The notes under the pieces: model-generated
Told to the model about the DNA's origin: nothing
Seen by the model: the letters and a program-made list of their open reading frames with translations, nothing else
Databases searched by the model: none
Made by a program: the position numbers and the translations under genes
Source of the DNA: Mycolicibacillus parakoreensis
GTDB taxonomy: Bacteria > Actinomycetota > Actinomycetes > Mycobacteriales > Mycobacteriaceae
Reading direction: 5' to 3'
Length of the DNA stretch: 64,000 bases
Assembly (NCBI RefSeq): GCF_022370835.2
Contig: NZ_CP092365.1
Span: forward strand, 558,001-622,000
Part shown: positions 12,049 through 20,577 of the stretch, in pieces
Layout of the letters: every line of letters starts with the position of its first letter
Numbering within the stretch: the stretch's first letter is position 1

Positions 12049-13773
12049 ATGAGCACCCCGGCCGACGGGCTGCGCCGGCACCCGCTGCTGGTGTGGGCCT
12101 GGCGGCTGCTGCGGCTGCACTTCGCCGGGGTGGCGTTCGGGGCGCTGCTGTTCTGTCTCTCGCTGACGCCGTCGCTGCTGCCGCGCGACTGGATGTTTCA
12201 GGGCCTCATCGGCGGTATCAACGCCGCCATCGGCTATGCCCTGGGGGTGGCGGTCGCCGCGGTGGTGCATCGGCTGGTGTTGCGCAACGCCGCCTGGTGG
12301 CCCCCGCCGCCGCGGGTGGCGTGGGGGCTCAAGGCCGTGGTGGTCGTCGGCGCCCCGGTGGCGTGCGTGGCGATGGTGATCCCGGCGGCGGCCTGGCAAC
12401 GGCAGGTGTCGGCGCTCATGGAGCTGCCCGGGCCCACCACCGTCGGGTATCTGCGCACTCTGCTGGTGGCCGCCGCGGTCGCCGCGGCGCTGGTGGCGGT
12501 GGCGCGGGTGATCCTCGACGTGATCAAACTGGTGGCGCGGCTGCTGATCCGCCGCTGGCGGCTGCATACCGAGGTGGCGATGTTCATCGGCACCGCGATC
12601 GTGGTGGTGCTGCTGGTGGCGCTGTTCAACGGGGTGCTGGTGCGGGGGTTCTTCGTCGGCGCCAACGCCATGTTCGAGCCGCAGAACAGCGCCACCGACG
12701 CCGGTGTGGACCAACCGCGCAGCCCGCAGCGCTCCGGCAGCCCGGCGTCGTTGGTGGCGTGGGACAGCCTGGGGCGCCAAGGCCGCAACTTCGTCGCCGG
12801 CGGCCTGCACGCCGCACAGCTGACCCGGCTCAACGGGGCGCCGGCCAAAGAACCCATCCGGGTCTACGCCGGGCTGCACAGCGCCGACGACGACGCCGAG
12901 CGGATGGCGCTGCTGATCGGGGAGCTGGAGCGCACCGGTGCCGCCGAGCGCGGGCTGCTGGTGATCGTGCCGACCACCGGAACCGGCTGGATCAATCCGG
13001 TCGCCGCCGATTCGGTGGAGATGATGTACAACGGCGACACCGCGATCGTCGGGGTGCAGTACTCCTACCTGCCGAGCTGGATCTCGTTCCTCGGCGACGA
13101 GGAGAAGTCGCTGGCCGCCGGCCGGATGCTGATCCAGACCGTGCGCACCTGGTGGACGCGGCTGCCCGCCGGGCACCGTCCCAAACTCGCCCTCTACGGC
13201 GAGAGCCTGGGCGCGCTGGCCGGTCAGGGCGCGTTCGGCTGGCTGCCCGAGATCACCGACAGCGGCTTCGACGCGGTGCTGTGGGTGGGCCCGCCCCACG
13301 CCAGCCGGCTCTGGCGCGAGCTGCTCGCGCGCCGCGACCCGGGCACCACGGCGGTGGCGCCGCGCTACGACGACGGGCGCACCGTGCGGTTCTCCACGGC
13401 GTCGGATCCCGCGGTGATCGCCGCGACCGCCGCGCCGCCCTGGCCGGGAACCCGGGTGCTGTTTTTGCAGCACCCCTCCGACCCGGTGGTCTGGTGGTCG
13501 CCGGATCTGCTGTTCTCCGAACCGGATTGGCTGGCGGAACCGCCCGGGTCGGATCGCACCGCGTCGATGCGCTGGTATCCGATCGTCACGTTCTGGCAGG
13601 TCGCGTTCGACATCACCAACGGCGAGGGTGCGCCGCCGGACCACGGCCACAACTACGGCGACAGCGTGCTCGACGGCTGGGTGGCGGTGCTCGCACCGCC
13701 GAACTGGAGAGGGGCCGACACCGAACGGCTGCGCGCCGCCCTGCACGACGACGCGGCCGCGGCGGTGCCGTGA
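12049..13773 (+). CDS. Membrane-anchored alpha/beta-hydrolase (Abhydrolase_9 family)
   Basis: The 574-residue protein has about four membrane segments in its first 210 residues and then a hydrolase domain with nucleophile elbow LYGESLGAL near residue 383 and a late GHNYGDSV histidine. This matches the actinobacterial alpha/beta-hydrolase N- and C-terminal family pair, of unknown substrate. The catalytic part probably faces one side of the membrane. ATG 12049 is 10 nt after purL. Its stop is coupled to the following protease gene by a GTGA overlap. Confidence 0.82.
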   Translation: MSTPADGLRRHPLLVWAWRLLRLHFAGVAFGALLFCLSLTPSLLPRDWMFQGLIGGINAAIGYALGVAVAAVVHRLVLRNAAWWPPPPRVAWGLKAVVVVGAPVACVAMVIPAAAWQRQVSALMELPGPTTVGYLRTLLVAAAVAAALVAVARVILDVIKLVARLLIRRWRLHTEVAMFIGTAIVVVLLVALFNGVLVRGFFVGANAMFEPQNSATDAGVDQPRSPQRSGSPASLVAWDSLGRQGRNFVAGGLHAAQLTRLNGAPAKEPIRVYAGLHSADDDAERMALLIGELERTGAAERGLLVIVPTTGTGWINPVAADSVEMMYNGDTAIVGVQYSYLPSWISFLGDEEKSLAAGRMLIQTVRTWWTRLPAGHRPKLALYGESLGALAGQGAFGWLPEITDSGFDAVLWVGPPHASRLWRELLARRDPGTTAVAPRYDDGRTVRFSTASDPAVIAATAAPPWPGTRVLFLQHPSDPVVWWSPDLLFSEPDWLAEPPGSDRTASMRWYPIVTFWQVAFDITNGEGAPPDHGHNYGDSVLDGWVAVLAPPNWRGADTERLRAALHDDAAAAVP

Positions 13774-14390
13774 GAGGCCGCCGGATGCGGGCGCTGGGCC
13801 TGGCGGCCGGGCTGCTCGGGTGGAGTGCGCTGGGCCCGCGGCTGCCGCACCGCTGGCGCACGCCGGTGCAGGCCGCCGCCGGCACGGCGATGGCCCTCGC
13901 CGGCCGGGCCCGGCTCGGGCTGGGACCGCCGGCGGTCTGGCCGGGCCTGCGCTGGGGAGTGCCGGCGGCCGCCGGCGCGGCCGCCGCGGTCGCGGCCACC
14001 ACGGCGCTGCCGGCGGTGCGTCTGGCGATGGGCGCGCGGGAGCTGCCGCCGATCGTGCCGTGGCTGAGCTGGCAGATCCCGGTCGGCACGGTGTGGGCCG
14101 AGGAGAGCGCCTACCGCGGGGCGCTGGGATCAGCCGCCGCCGCGGCGTTCGGGCCGGCGCGCGGCCGGCTGCTGCAGGCGGCGACGTTCGGGCTCTCCCA
14201 CATCGCCGACGCGCGCAGAGCCGGCGATCCGGTGCTGCCCACCGTGGTGGCCACCGGTGCGGCGGGATGGCTGTTGGGGTGGCTCGCCGACCGCACCGGC
14301 AGCCTATCGGCGCCGCTGCTGGCGCATCTGGGCATCAACGAGTCCGGGGCGCTGGCCGCGCTGAGCGTGCAACGGCGGGCGGGGCGCTGA
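13770..14390 (+). CDS. CPBP/CAAX family intramembrane metalloprotease (Rv0804-like)
   Basis: The 206-residue polytopic protein has the CPBP motifs EESAYRG (ExxxR), GLSHIAD and a final HLGIN, which place catalytic glutamate, arginine and histidines within the membrane. Substrates are unknown; relatives process small peptides or act in immunity and protein quality control. The GTG at 13770 overlaps the preceding stop (GTGA) and fits coupling; ATG 13785 is an alternative five residues in. Same position as Rv0804 after purL. Confidence 0.83.
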   Translation: MRGRRMRALGLAAGLLGWSALGPRLPHRWRTPVQAAAGTAMALAGRARLGLGPPAVWPGLRWGVPAAAGAAAAVAATTALPAVRLAMGARELPPIVPWLSWQIPVGTVWAEESAYRGALGSAAAAAFGPARGRLLQAATFGLSHIADARRAGDPVLPTVVATGAAGWLLGWLADRTGSLSAPLLAHLGINESGALAALSVQRRAGR

Positions 14391-14394
14391 ACCG

Positions 14395-14799
14395 ATGGCA
14401 CCTGTTCGGGTCGATCCCGCCGCCACCCGCGCCGCGGTGCTCGCCGTCGCCGACTGGCTGCGCTGCGAACCCCCGGACGGCGCCGCCCCCGGGCGCGGCG
14501 AGCTGGCCGCCGCGGTGCGCCTGACCGCGCGCACCCTGGCCGCCGTCGCCCCCGGGGCCGCCGTGGAGGTGCGCATCCCGCCGTTCGTGGCCGTGCAGTG
14601 CCTGCCCGGGCCGCGGCACACCCGCGGCACCCCGCCCAACGTCGCCGAGACCGACCCGCGCACCTGGCTGCGTCTGGCCTGCGGTCTGCTGGATCTGCCC
14701 ACCGCCGAAGCCGCCGGTGTGATCGAACTCTCCGGCGTTCGCGCAGGTGAGATCGGTCGATGGCTGCCGGTGATGCGCTTGCCCGGCTCGGCCGGTTAG
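14395..14799 (+). CDS. SCP-like (sterol carrier) family protein, Rv0807-like
   Basis: The 134-residue protein fits the bacterial SCP-orthologue family found beside purF in mycobacteria. VEVRIPPFVAVQC and a GTPPNVAETDPRTW segment, followed by LRLACG, are conserved in that group, where they form a lipid-binding-like fold without known ligand. It begins 4 nt after the CPBP gene and ends 45 nt before purF, so it may share transcription with both. Confidence 0.7.
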   Translation: MAPVRVDPAATRAAVLAVADWLRCEPPDGAAPGRGELAAAVRLTARTLAAVAPGAAVEVRIPPFVAVQCLPGPRHTRGTPPNVAETDPRTWLRLACGLLDLPTAEAAGVIELSGVRAGEIGRWLPVMRLPGSAG

Positions 14800-14844
14800 A
14801 CTGCGACACGTCACTGACCCCGCGCCAGGGAGCCGCCGACCATT

Positions 14845-16374
14845 GTGACCGCCCAGCAGCCGCCACCCGAGGAGAATCCGCCCCGCGAGGAGTGCGGGGT
14901 ATTCGGGGTATGGGCCCCCGGCGAGGAAGTCGCCAAACTCACCTACTACGGGCTGTATGCGCTGCAGCACCGCGGCCAGGAGGCCGCCGGCATCGCGGTC
15001 GCCGACGGCGCCCAGATGCTGGTGTTCAAGGATCTCGGGCTGGTCAGCCAGGTCTTCGATGAGCAGACGCTGGCCGCCATGAGCGGGCACGTCGCGATCG
15101 GGCACTGCCGCTACTCCACCACCGGCTCCACCACCTGGGAGAACACCCAGCCGGTGTTCCGCAACACCGCCGCCGGCACCGGGGTGGCGCTGGGCCACAA
15201 CGGCAACCTGGTCAACACCGCCGAGCTGCTCGGGCGCGCCCGGGAGGCCGGGCTGGTGGCGACCCACGGCCCCGACACGGCGACCACCGACTCCGATGTG
15301 CTCGGCGCGCTGCTGGCGCACGGGTCCGCCGACGCCAGCCTCGAGCAGGCCGCCCGGGAGCTGCTGCCGACCGTGCGCGGAGCGTTCTGCCTGACGTTCA
15401 TGGACGAGGACACCCTGTATGCCGCCCGGGACCCCTGGGGGGTGCGGCCGCTGTCGCTGGGCCGGCTCGATCGCGGCTGGGTGGTGGCCTCGGAGACCGC
15501 GGCGCTCGACATCGTCGGCGCCTCCTTCGTGCGCGACATCGAACCCGGGGAACTGCTGGCCATCGACGCCGACGGGGTGCGCTCCACCCGCTTCGCGCAA
15601 CCGACCCGGAAAAGCTGCGCGTTCGAGTACGTCTACCTGGCCCGCCCCGACTCCACCCTGGCCGGGCGCTCGGTGCATGCCACCCGGGTGGAGATCGGCC
15701 GGCTGCTGGCCCGCGAGGCCCCGGTCGAGGCGGACCTGGTGATCGGGGTGCCCGAGTCGGGCACCCCCGCGGCGGTCGGCTACGCCCAGGAGTCCGGGAT
15801 CCCGTTCGGACAGGGCCTGATGAAAAACGCCTACGTGGGGCGGACTTTCATCCAACCCTCGCAGACCATCCGGCAGTTGGGCATCCGGCTCAAACTCAAC
15901 CCGCTGAAGTACGTGATCCGCGGTCAGCGGTTGATCGTCGTCGACGACTCGATCGTGCGGGGCAACACCCAGCGGGCTCTGGTGCGGATGCTGCGGGAGG
16001 CCGGGGCACTGGAGGTGCATGTGCGCATCGCCGCGCCGCCGGTGAAGTGGCCGTGTTTCTACGGCATCGACTTCGCCTCGCCGGCCGAGTTGATCGCCAA
16101 CGTCGTCGAGGACGAGGCGGAGATGGTCGAGGCGGTGCGGCGCGTCATCGGCGCCGACAGCCTCGGCTACGTCTCCAAAGAGGGCATGATCGCCGCGATC
16201 GAACATCCCGCGGCACAGCTGTGCACCGCCTGCTTCGACGGCAACTACCCGATCGCGCTGCCCGAGGAGACCGCGTTGGGCAAAAACGTGGTCGAGCAGA
16301 TGCTGGCCAACGCCGCGATGCGGGCCGGCAGCGGCGCGGAGCACTCCGACGTCGCCGCGGCGCACCGGCCCTGA
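14845..16374 (+). CDS. purF: Amidophosphoribosyltransferase PurF
   Basis: The 509-residue enzyme makes phosphoribosylamine from PRPP and glutamine, the first committed purine step. A propeptide ends before the nucleophile Cys in REECGVFG (residue 17). The PRTase domain shows VIVVDDSIVRG near residue 370. KSCAFEY, WPCFYG and the LCTAC pair give the four cysteines of the B. subtilis-type 4Fe-4S cluster. Start is GTG after a TAGACT element (14797-14802). In M. tuberculosis purM follows directly; here a 2.7 kb block intervenes. Confidence 0.97.
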   Translation: MTAQQPPPEENPPREECGVFGVWAPGEEVAKLTYYGLYALQHRGQEAAGIAVADGAQMLVFKDLGLVSQVFDEQTLAAMSGHVAIGHCRYSTTGSTTWENTQPVFRNTAAGTGVALGHNGNLVNTAELLGRAREAGLVATHGPDTATTDSDVLGALLAHGSADASLEQAARELLPTVRGAFCLTFMDEDTLYAARDPWGVRPLSLGRLDRGWVVASETAALDIVGASFVRDIEPGELLAIDADGVRSTRFAQPTRKSCAFEYVYLARPDSTLAGRSVHATRVEIGRLLAREAPVEADLVIGVPESGTPAAVGYAQESGIPFGQGLMKNAYVGRTFIQPSQTIRQLGIRLKLNPLKYVIRGQRLIVVDDSIVRGNTQRALVRMLREAGALEVHVRIAAPPVKWPCFYGIDFASPAELIANVVEDEAEMVEAVRRVIGADSLGYVSKEGMIAAIEHPAAQLCTACFDGNYPIALPEETALGKNVVEQMLANAAMRAGSGAEHSDVAAAHRP

Positions 16375-16398
16375 CCCCCGGCGGGCACGACGGGTCAC

Positions 16399-16425
16399 GA
16401 CGGGCTTTGTCGCGCCCTGCCCGTC
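16399..16425. terminator. Hairpin between convergent purF and LLM genes
   Basis: GACGGGC at 16399-16405 pairs with GCCCGTC at 16419-16425 across a 13-nt loop. It sits between two convergent stops, consistent with transcript ends. There is no U-tract. Confidence 0.4.
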
Positions 16426-16451
16426 GCGCAGCAAGCGCGCAGGAAGTAGGT

Positions 16452-17375
16452 CTACGGGCTCGGTTGCACCGCTTCCCGGAACTCTTCGATGGCATCCAGC
16501 GTGTGAGTCAAGCTGCGTCCGGGCAGGACGACTTGCACCCACGTCACCCCGGCGTCGGCAAGGCGCTGCACCCCTTCGAGGTAGGCATCGGCGTTGAAGT
16601 TTGGGCTGCCCGGATGGCCGCCCTGCAGATTGGTGAAGCTGATGTCGATCGTCGACCAGTCGCGATCGATGCTCTCGCACCGCCGTTTGAGGTCCTCGAT
16701 ACCTGCCGTCAGGGCACTCAGGGAGTCCAAGGGAGCAGTGCGGGCCGTTCTGGCCAAGTTCGCCGGGGCCGCGAAAGGCGCCCACCCGTCCCCGCGGGTG
16801 ACGACGCGTTGGCGGGCCTTCCCGGTATTGCCGCCGATCCATATCGGTGGGTGCGGTTGGGTTGCCGGCCGCGGATGCGCGGTGATCCCGCGAGCCGTGA
16901 AGTGCCGTCCCTCGACGGTGATGTCGTCGCCGGTCCAGATCGCCCGGATGACGTCCAGACTCTCCTCGACGAGGAGCGTACGCTCCTCGAAATCGACGCC
17001 GAGCGCGTCGAACTCCGCCCTGAGGTAACCGGCGCCGACTGCCAGCGTGAATCGTCCGCCCGACATCAGGTCGAGGGTGGCGCCGGACTTTGCGACGACG
17101 AACGGGTTGCGATAGGGCAGGACAACGACGTTGGGGATTAGCCGCAAGGTGGTGGTGTGGGCAGCAGCGAACCCCATGGCAACGAAAGGGTCCAAGCTGT
17201 CATGGCCGCCTGCATCGAGCCATCGTTGGGTGGGGGCGGGGTGATCGGTGAAACCGAAGCCGTGAAAGCCGGCCGCTTCGGCCGCGCGAGCAACCGCGAT
17301 CACCCCTGCCCCGGAAACAAGTTCCGGGTCGCACGGGTGGGTGATGATCGGGTGGGTGATGGTAAACCGCATCAT
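16452..17375 (-). CDS. LLM-class F420-dependent oxidoreductase
   Basis: The 307-residue protein has the luciferase-like TIM-barrel pattern: GFGFTDHPAP near residue 40, VVVLPYRNPFVVAKSGATLD near 85, and GRFTLAVGAGY near 107. Mycobacterial members with this architecture commonly use coenzyme F420. Substrate is unknown. It lies downstream of an SDR gene on the same strand with a 32-nt gap, so both are probably one operon controlled by the divergent TetR gene. The block is absent between purF and purM in M. tuberculosis. Confidence 0.85.
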   Translation of the reverse strand: MMRFTITHPIITHPCDPELVSGAGVIAVARAAEAAGFHGFGFTDHPAPTQRWLDAGGHDSLDPFVAMGFAAAHTTTLRLIPNVVVLPYRNPFVVAKSGATLDLMSGGRFTLAVGAGYLRAEFDALGVDFEERTLLVEESLDVIRAIWTGDDITVEGRHFTARGITAHPRPATQPHPPIWIGGNTGKARQRVVTRGDGWAPFAAPANLARTARTAPLDSLSALTAGIEDLKRRCESIDRDWSTIDISFTNLQGGHPGSPNFNADAYLEGVQRLADAGVTWVQVVLPGRSLTHTLDAIEEFREAVQPSP

Positions 17376-17407
17376 GACCTTTCATTTTCTCGCGTTCTGC
17401 GCGCCCG

Positions 17408-18232
17408 TCACGTCCCCGCGCCTGGTTGCGGGGCGCCGAGGATGTATTCGCCGGTGACCGGGTGGTGATACCAGCCTCCGGCCGCGCTGGTACCGCCGTC
17501 GACGTGGATGGTCTGGCCGGTCACGTAGGCGCCGAGTTCGGTCGCCAGGAACAACGCTGCTCCACCCATTTCATGAACGTGTCCGGCCCGGGCCGCGGGC
17601 ACGTTGTTGGCGGCGTTGGCCAGCGATTCCGGCGTTCCGATTCGCTCCAAACCCTCGGTGAGGGTGAAGTCGGGGGCCAGGCAGTTGACTCGGATCCGAT
17701 GTGGCGCCAACTCCAGGGCCGCGGTCTTGGTGAAATTGATGACGCCGGCTTTGGCTGCGGCATAGGCCGCGTAACCGGGTGCAGCGCGGGTGCCCTCGAT
17801 GGTGGCGATATTGATGATGCTGCCAACTGCTTGATGCTGCACGATGATCCGCGCGACACGTTGTGTGCAGAGCAAGACGTGGGTGAGGTTGGAGCGGATC
17901 AGGCTGTCCCACCCGTTGATCGAGGTGTCGAGTAAGGGGGATTTGAACACCCCTCCGGCGTTGTTGACCAGTACGGTCGGTATTCCGACCTCCTCGACGG
18001 TCCTCGACAGTGCCCCGTCAACTTGTTCGGGATCTCGGACGTCGATCACGCAGGCGAGACCGCCGACCGAGGAAGTGACCGTCTGCGCGGTCTGCGCATC
18101 TTTTTCCCAGATCACCACCCGGGCACCGTATTCGGCGAATGTTTCGGCGATACCGCGGCCGATGCCCGAACCGCCACCGGTGACGACGGCCACTTTCCCG
18201 TCCAGTGATGCCGCGTGCCTGGATAACGTCAT
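17408..18232 (-). CDS. Short-chain dehydrogenase/reductase
   Basis: The 274-residue SDR has the cofactor loop TGGGSGIGRG near residue 19, NNAG near 90, and the catalytic YAAYAAAK region (Tyr-x3-Lys) near 160. A DV after the second strand fits NAD(H) or NADP(H) use without a clear call. It has a C-terminal extension GGWYHHPVTGEY common in mycobacterial SDRs of lipid or steroid catabolism. It is the first gene of the pair with the LLM enzyme and is divergent from the TetR gene. Confidence 0.87.
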   Translation of the reverse strand: MTLSRHAASLDGKVAVVTGGGSGIGRGIAETFAEYGARVVIWEKDAQTAQTVTSSVGGLACVIDVRDPEQVDGALSRTVEEVGIPTVLVNNAGGVFKSPLLDTSINGWDSLIRSNLTHVLLCTQRVARIIVQHQAVGSIINIATIEGTRAAPGYAAYAAAKAGVINFTKTAALELAPHRIRVNCLAPDFTLTEGLERIGTPESLANAANNVPAARAGHVHEMGGAALFLATELGAYVTGQTIHVDGGTSAAGGWYHHPVTGEYILGAPQPGAGT

Positions 18233-18340
18233 GGACAGCCCCTCGTAGCAATGTGCGGGTCAGTAGGTGATTTGCACCGGTTCTCGGTGTCGGAAAACGG
18301 GGCCGACGACCGCGGTGCACCACCCATTTAAGTAATACAT

Positions 18341-18354
18341 TTGACTTAGGTCAA
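18341..18354. promoter_or_regulatory. TetR-type operator between SDR and TetR genes
   Basis: TTGAC-TTAG-GTCAA is a perfect 5-bp inverted repeat 22 nt before the TetR start. It lies in the only divergent gap of the block, so autoregulation plus control of the SDR-LLM operon is likely (inference). Confidence 0.5.
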
Positions 18355-18376
18355 GGCTCCGCGATTCACTGGCCCG

Positions 18377-19078
18377 ATGTCCACCTCGACGGGAAGCCGA
18401 GGTTCCGCCCGGGCCGACAGCACCCGCGGCGCGTTGCTGACCGCCGCGGAGCGGTTGTTCGCCGAACACGGTGTGGAGGCGGTCACCCACCGCCAGATCG
18501 TTCAAGGGGCCGGCCAGGGCAACAACGCCGCGGTGGCCTATCACTTCGGCACCAAGAAGGATCTGGTGCGCGCCATCCACGACCGCCACGCGATCTACAT
18601 CGAGGAGTTGCGTGCCGTCCGGATATCCGAGACCGGTGAGTCTGCCGATCTGCGCGACTGGGTGAGTTGCCTGGTGCGTCCGCTGACCGATTACTTGGCC
18701 TCACTGCCTGGACCCACCTGGTACGCGAGGTTCGCCGCTCAGGTGATGACCGACCCTACCTATCAACGTGTGGTCACCAAGAACTCCTTGGAATCAGAGT
18801 CGATGCGTCGTGTTGTCGAACGTATCGGACGAATCCCCCAGTTGCCCAACCATGTTCGGGCGGAAAGGGTGATCATGATGCGAACCATGCTGGTATACAC
18901 CTGCGCCGCCATCGAACGCGGCTTCGCCGAAGACGCTCAAGGTCCGCGCGCCGACTGGCATGGGGCGGCCAGCGGTCTCATCGATGGCATCGTCGGTGTG
19001 TGGCAGGCCCCGGTGACCGATCCGCCGGCTCGCGGGCTTTCTGACCAAACAGGAGCAGAACCCGCCGGCACGTGGTGA
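18377..19078 (+). CDS. TetR/AcrR family transcriptional regulator
   Basis: The 233-residue protein has a TetR N-terminal helix-turn-helix (RGALLTAAERLFAEHG, then VAYHFGTKKDLV near residue 55) and a variable ligand-binding C-terminal part. It is divergent from the SDR-LLM operon, with a TTGAC-N4-GTCAA dyad in between, and probably represses that operon until a lipid or xenobiotic ligand binds. Ligand is unknown. Confidence 0.88.
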   Translation: MSTSTGSRGSARADSTRGALLTAAERLFAEHGVEAVTHRQIVQGAGQGNNAAVAYHFGTKKDLVRAIHDRHAIYIEELRAVRISETGESADLRDWVSCLVRPLTDYLASLPGPTWYARFAAQVMTDPTYQRVVTKNSLESESMRRVVERIGRIPQLPNHVRAERVIMMRTMLVYTCAAIERGFAEDAQGPRADWHGAASGLIDGIVGVWQAPVTDPPARGLSDQTGAEPAGTW

Positions 19079-19165
19079 GCGCCGTCGGGCGCCGTGAGCG
19101 CCCCGCGGGTGCTCGGCGAGCCGGTCGATACCGGCGGTCGACCTCGACCGGTAGCCTCTATCCCG

Positions 19166-20257
19166 ATGACGAAGCGCGACGCAGCCCCCGACGAGCGGGG
19201 CGATCACGGGGTGACCTACGCGGCGGCCGGGGTGGACATCGAGGCCGGTGAGCGCGCCGTCGACCTGTTCAAACCGCTGGCGGCCAAGGCCACCCGCCCG
19301 GAGGTGCGCGGCGGTCTCGGCGGATTCGCCGGGCTGTTCTGCCTCAAGGGCGGCTACCGCGAACCGCTGCTGGCGGCCTCCACCGACGGGGTGGGCACCA
19401 AACTGGCCGTCGCGCAGGCCATGGACAAACACGACACCGTCGGGCTGGACCTGGTCGCGATGGTCGTCGACGACCTGGTGGTCTGCGGCGCGGAGCCGCT
19501 GTTCTTGCAGGACTACATCGCGGTCGGCCGGATCGTGCCGGACCGGGTCAGCGCGATCGTCGCCGGGATCGCCGACGGCTGCGTGCAGGCCGGCTGTGCG
19601 CTGCTGGGCGGGGAGACCGCCGAACACCCCGGCCTGATGGACCCCGACCACTACGACATCTCGGCGACCGGGGTCGGGGTGGTCGAGGCCGACGATGTGC
19701 TCGGCCCCGACCGGGTCAAACCCGGTGACGTGCTGATCGCGATGGGCTCCTCGGGTCTGCACTCCAACGGGTACTCGCTGGCCCGCACCGTGCTGCTGGA
19801 GATCGACCGGATGGATCTCGGCGGGCACGTCGAGGAGTTCGGCCGGACCCTCGGCGAGGAGCTGCTCGAACCGACCCGGATCTACGCCAAGGACTGCCTG
19901 GCGCTGGCCGCCGAGACCCAGGTGCGCACCTTCTGCCACGTCACCGGCGGCGGGCTGGCCGGCAACCTGGATCGGGTGATCCCGGTCGGGCTGCAGGCCG
20001 AGCTGGACCGGGGCACCTGGACCCCGGCGCCGGTGTTCGCGATGATCGCCCAGCGCGGCCGCATCACCCGTGCCGAGATGGAGAAGACCTTCAACATGGG
20101 CGTCGGGATGGTGGCCGTGGTGGCCCCGGAGGACACCGATCGCGCGCTAGCGATCCTGACCGCCCGCCACCTCGACAGCTGGGTGCTCGGCACCGTCAAC
20201 AAGAGCAGCAAGCGCAGTGCCCGGGCGCGCCTGGTCGGTCAGCACCCGCGGTTTTGA
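19166..20257 (+). CDS. purM: Phosphoribosylformylglycinamidine cyclo-ligase PurM
   Basis: The 363-residue AIR synthetase closes FGAM to AIR with ATP. STDGVGTKL, DLVAMVVDDLVVCGAEPLFL and GCALLGGETAEHPG are the family's nucleotide and substrate motifs, and the C-terminal FNMGVGM is conserved. ATG 19166 gives a length close to Rv0809 and lies 8 nt after TAGCCT (19152-19157). In this genome purM needs its own promoter because the TetR-SDR-LLM block separates it from purF. Confidence 0.97.
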   Translation: MTKRDAAPDERGDHGVTYAAAGVDIEAGERAVDLFKPLAAKATRPEVRGGLGGFAGLFCLKGGYREPLLAASTDGVGTKLAVAQAMDKHDTVGLDLVAMVVDDLVVCGAEPLFLQDYIAVGRIVPDRVSAIVAGIADGCVQAGCALLGGETAEHPGLMDPDHYDISATGVGVVEADDVLGPDRVKPGDVLIAMGSSGLHSNGYSLARTVLLEIDRMDLGGHVEEFGRTLGEELLEPTRIYAKDCLALAAETQVRTFCHVTGGGLAGNLDRVIPVGLQAELDRGTWTPAPVFAMIAQRGRITRAEMEKTFNMGVGMVAVVAPEDTDRALAILTARHLDSWVLGTVNKSSKRSARARLVGQHPRF

Positions 20258-20285
20258 TCACGGTGCCGGTGGCCTCCGGGCCGCG

Positions 20286-20450
20286 TCAGCGCCGCCAGTC
20301 GTCGTCGACCCACCGGTCGTCGCCGTCGTGGTCGCCTGCACCCGACCCGGACAGCTCACGCTGAAGCCGCTCAAAATCCGTTTGCGGAGTGTTGTACTTC
20401 AGCTCTCGAGCAACCTTTGTCTGCTTTGCCTTCGCCCGGCCGCGGCCCAT
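20286..20450 (-). CDS. DUF3073 small protein (Rv0810c-like)
   Basis: The 54-residue protein begins MGRGRAKAKQTKVARELKY, the hallmark of the actinobacterial DUF3073 family, and ends with an acidic tail. The basic N terminus suggests nucleic-acid contact but no function is known. ATG 20450 was chosen over an upstream start at 20489, which would add 13 poorly conserved residues. It lies between purM and the folate-binding YgfZ gene, as in M. tuberculosis. Confidence 0.85.
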   Translation of the reverse strand: MGRGRAKAKQTKVARELKYNTPQTDFERLQRELSGSGAGDHDGDDRWVDDDWRR

Positions 20451-20577
20451 CGGGGGACCCCCTCGCGCAATAACGGAGCGGCCCAACAAGGTAGGCGGCT
20501 CCGATCTGTGTCTGTGTATCGTCCTGCCGACAGCTTACCGTGCCTGTCCTGTGCGTGTGCCGACGGTCGACCGATGA

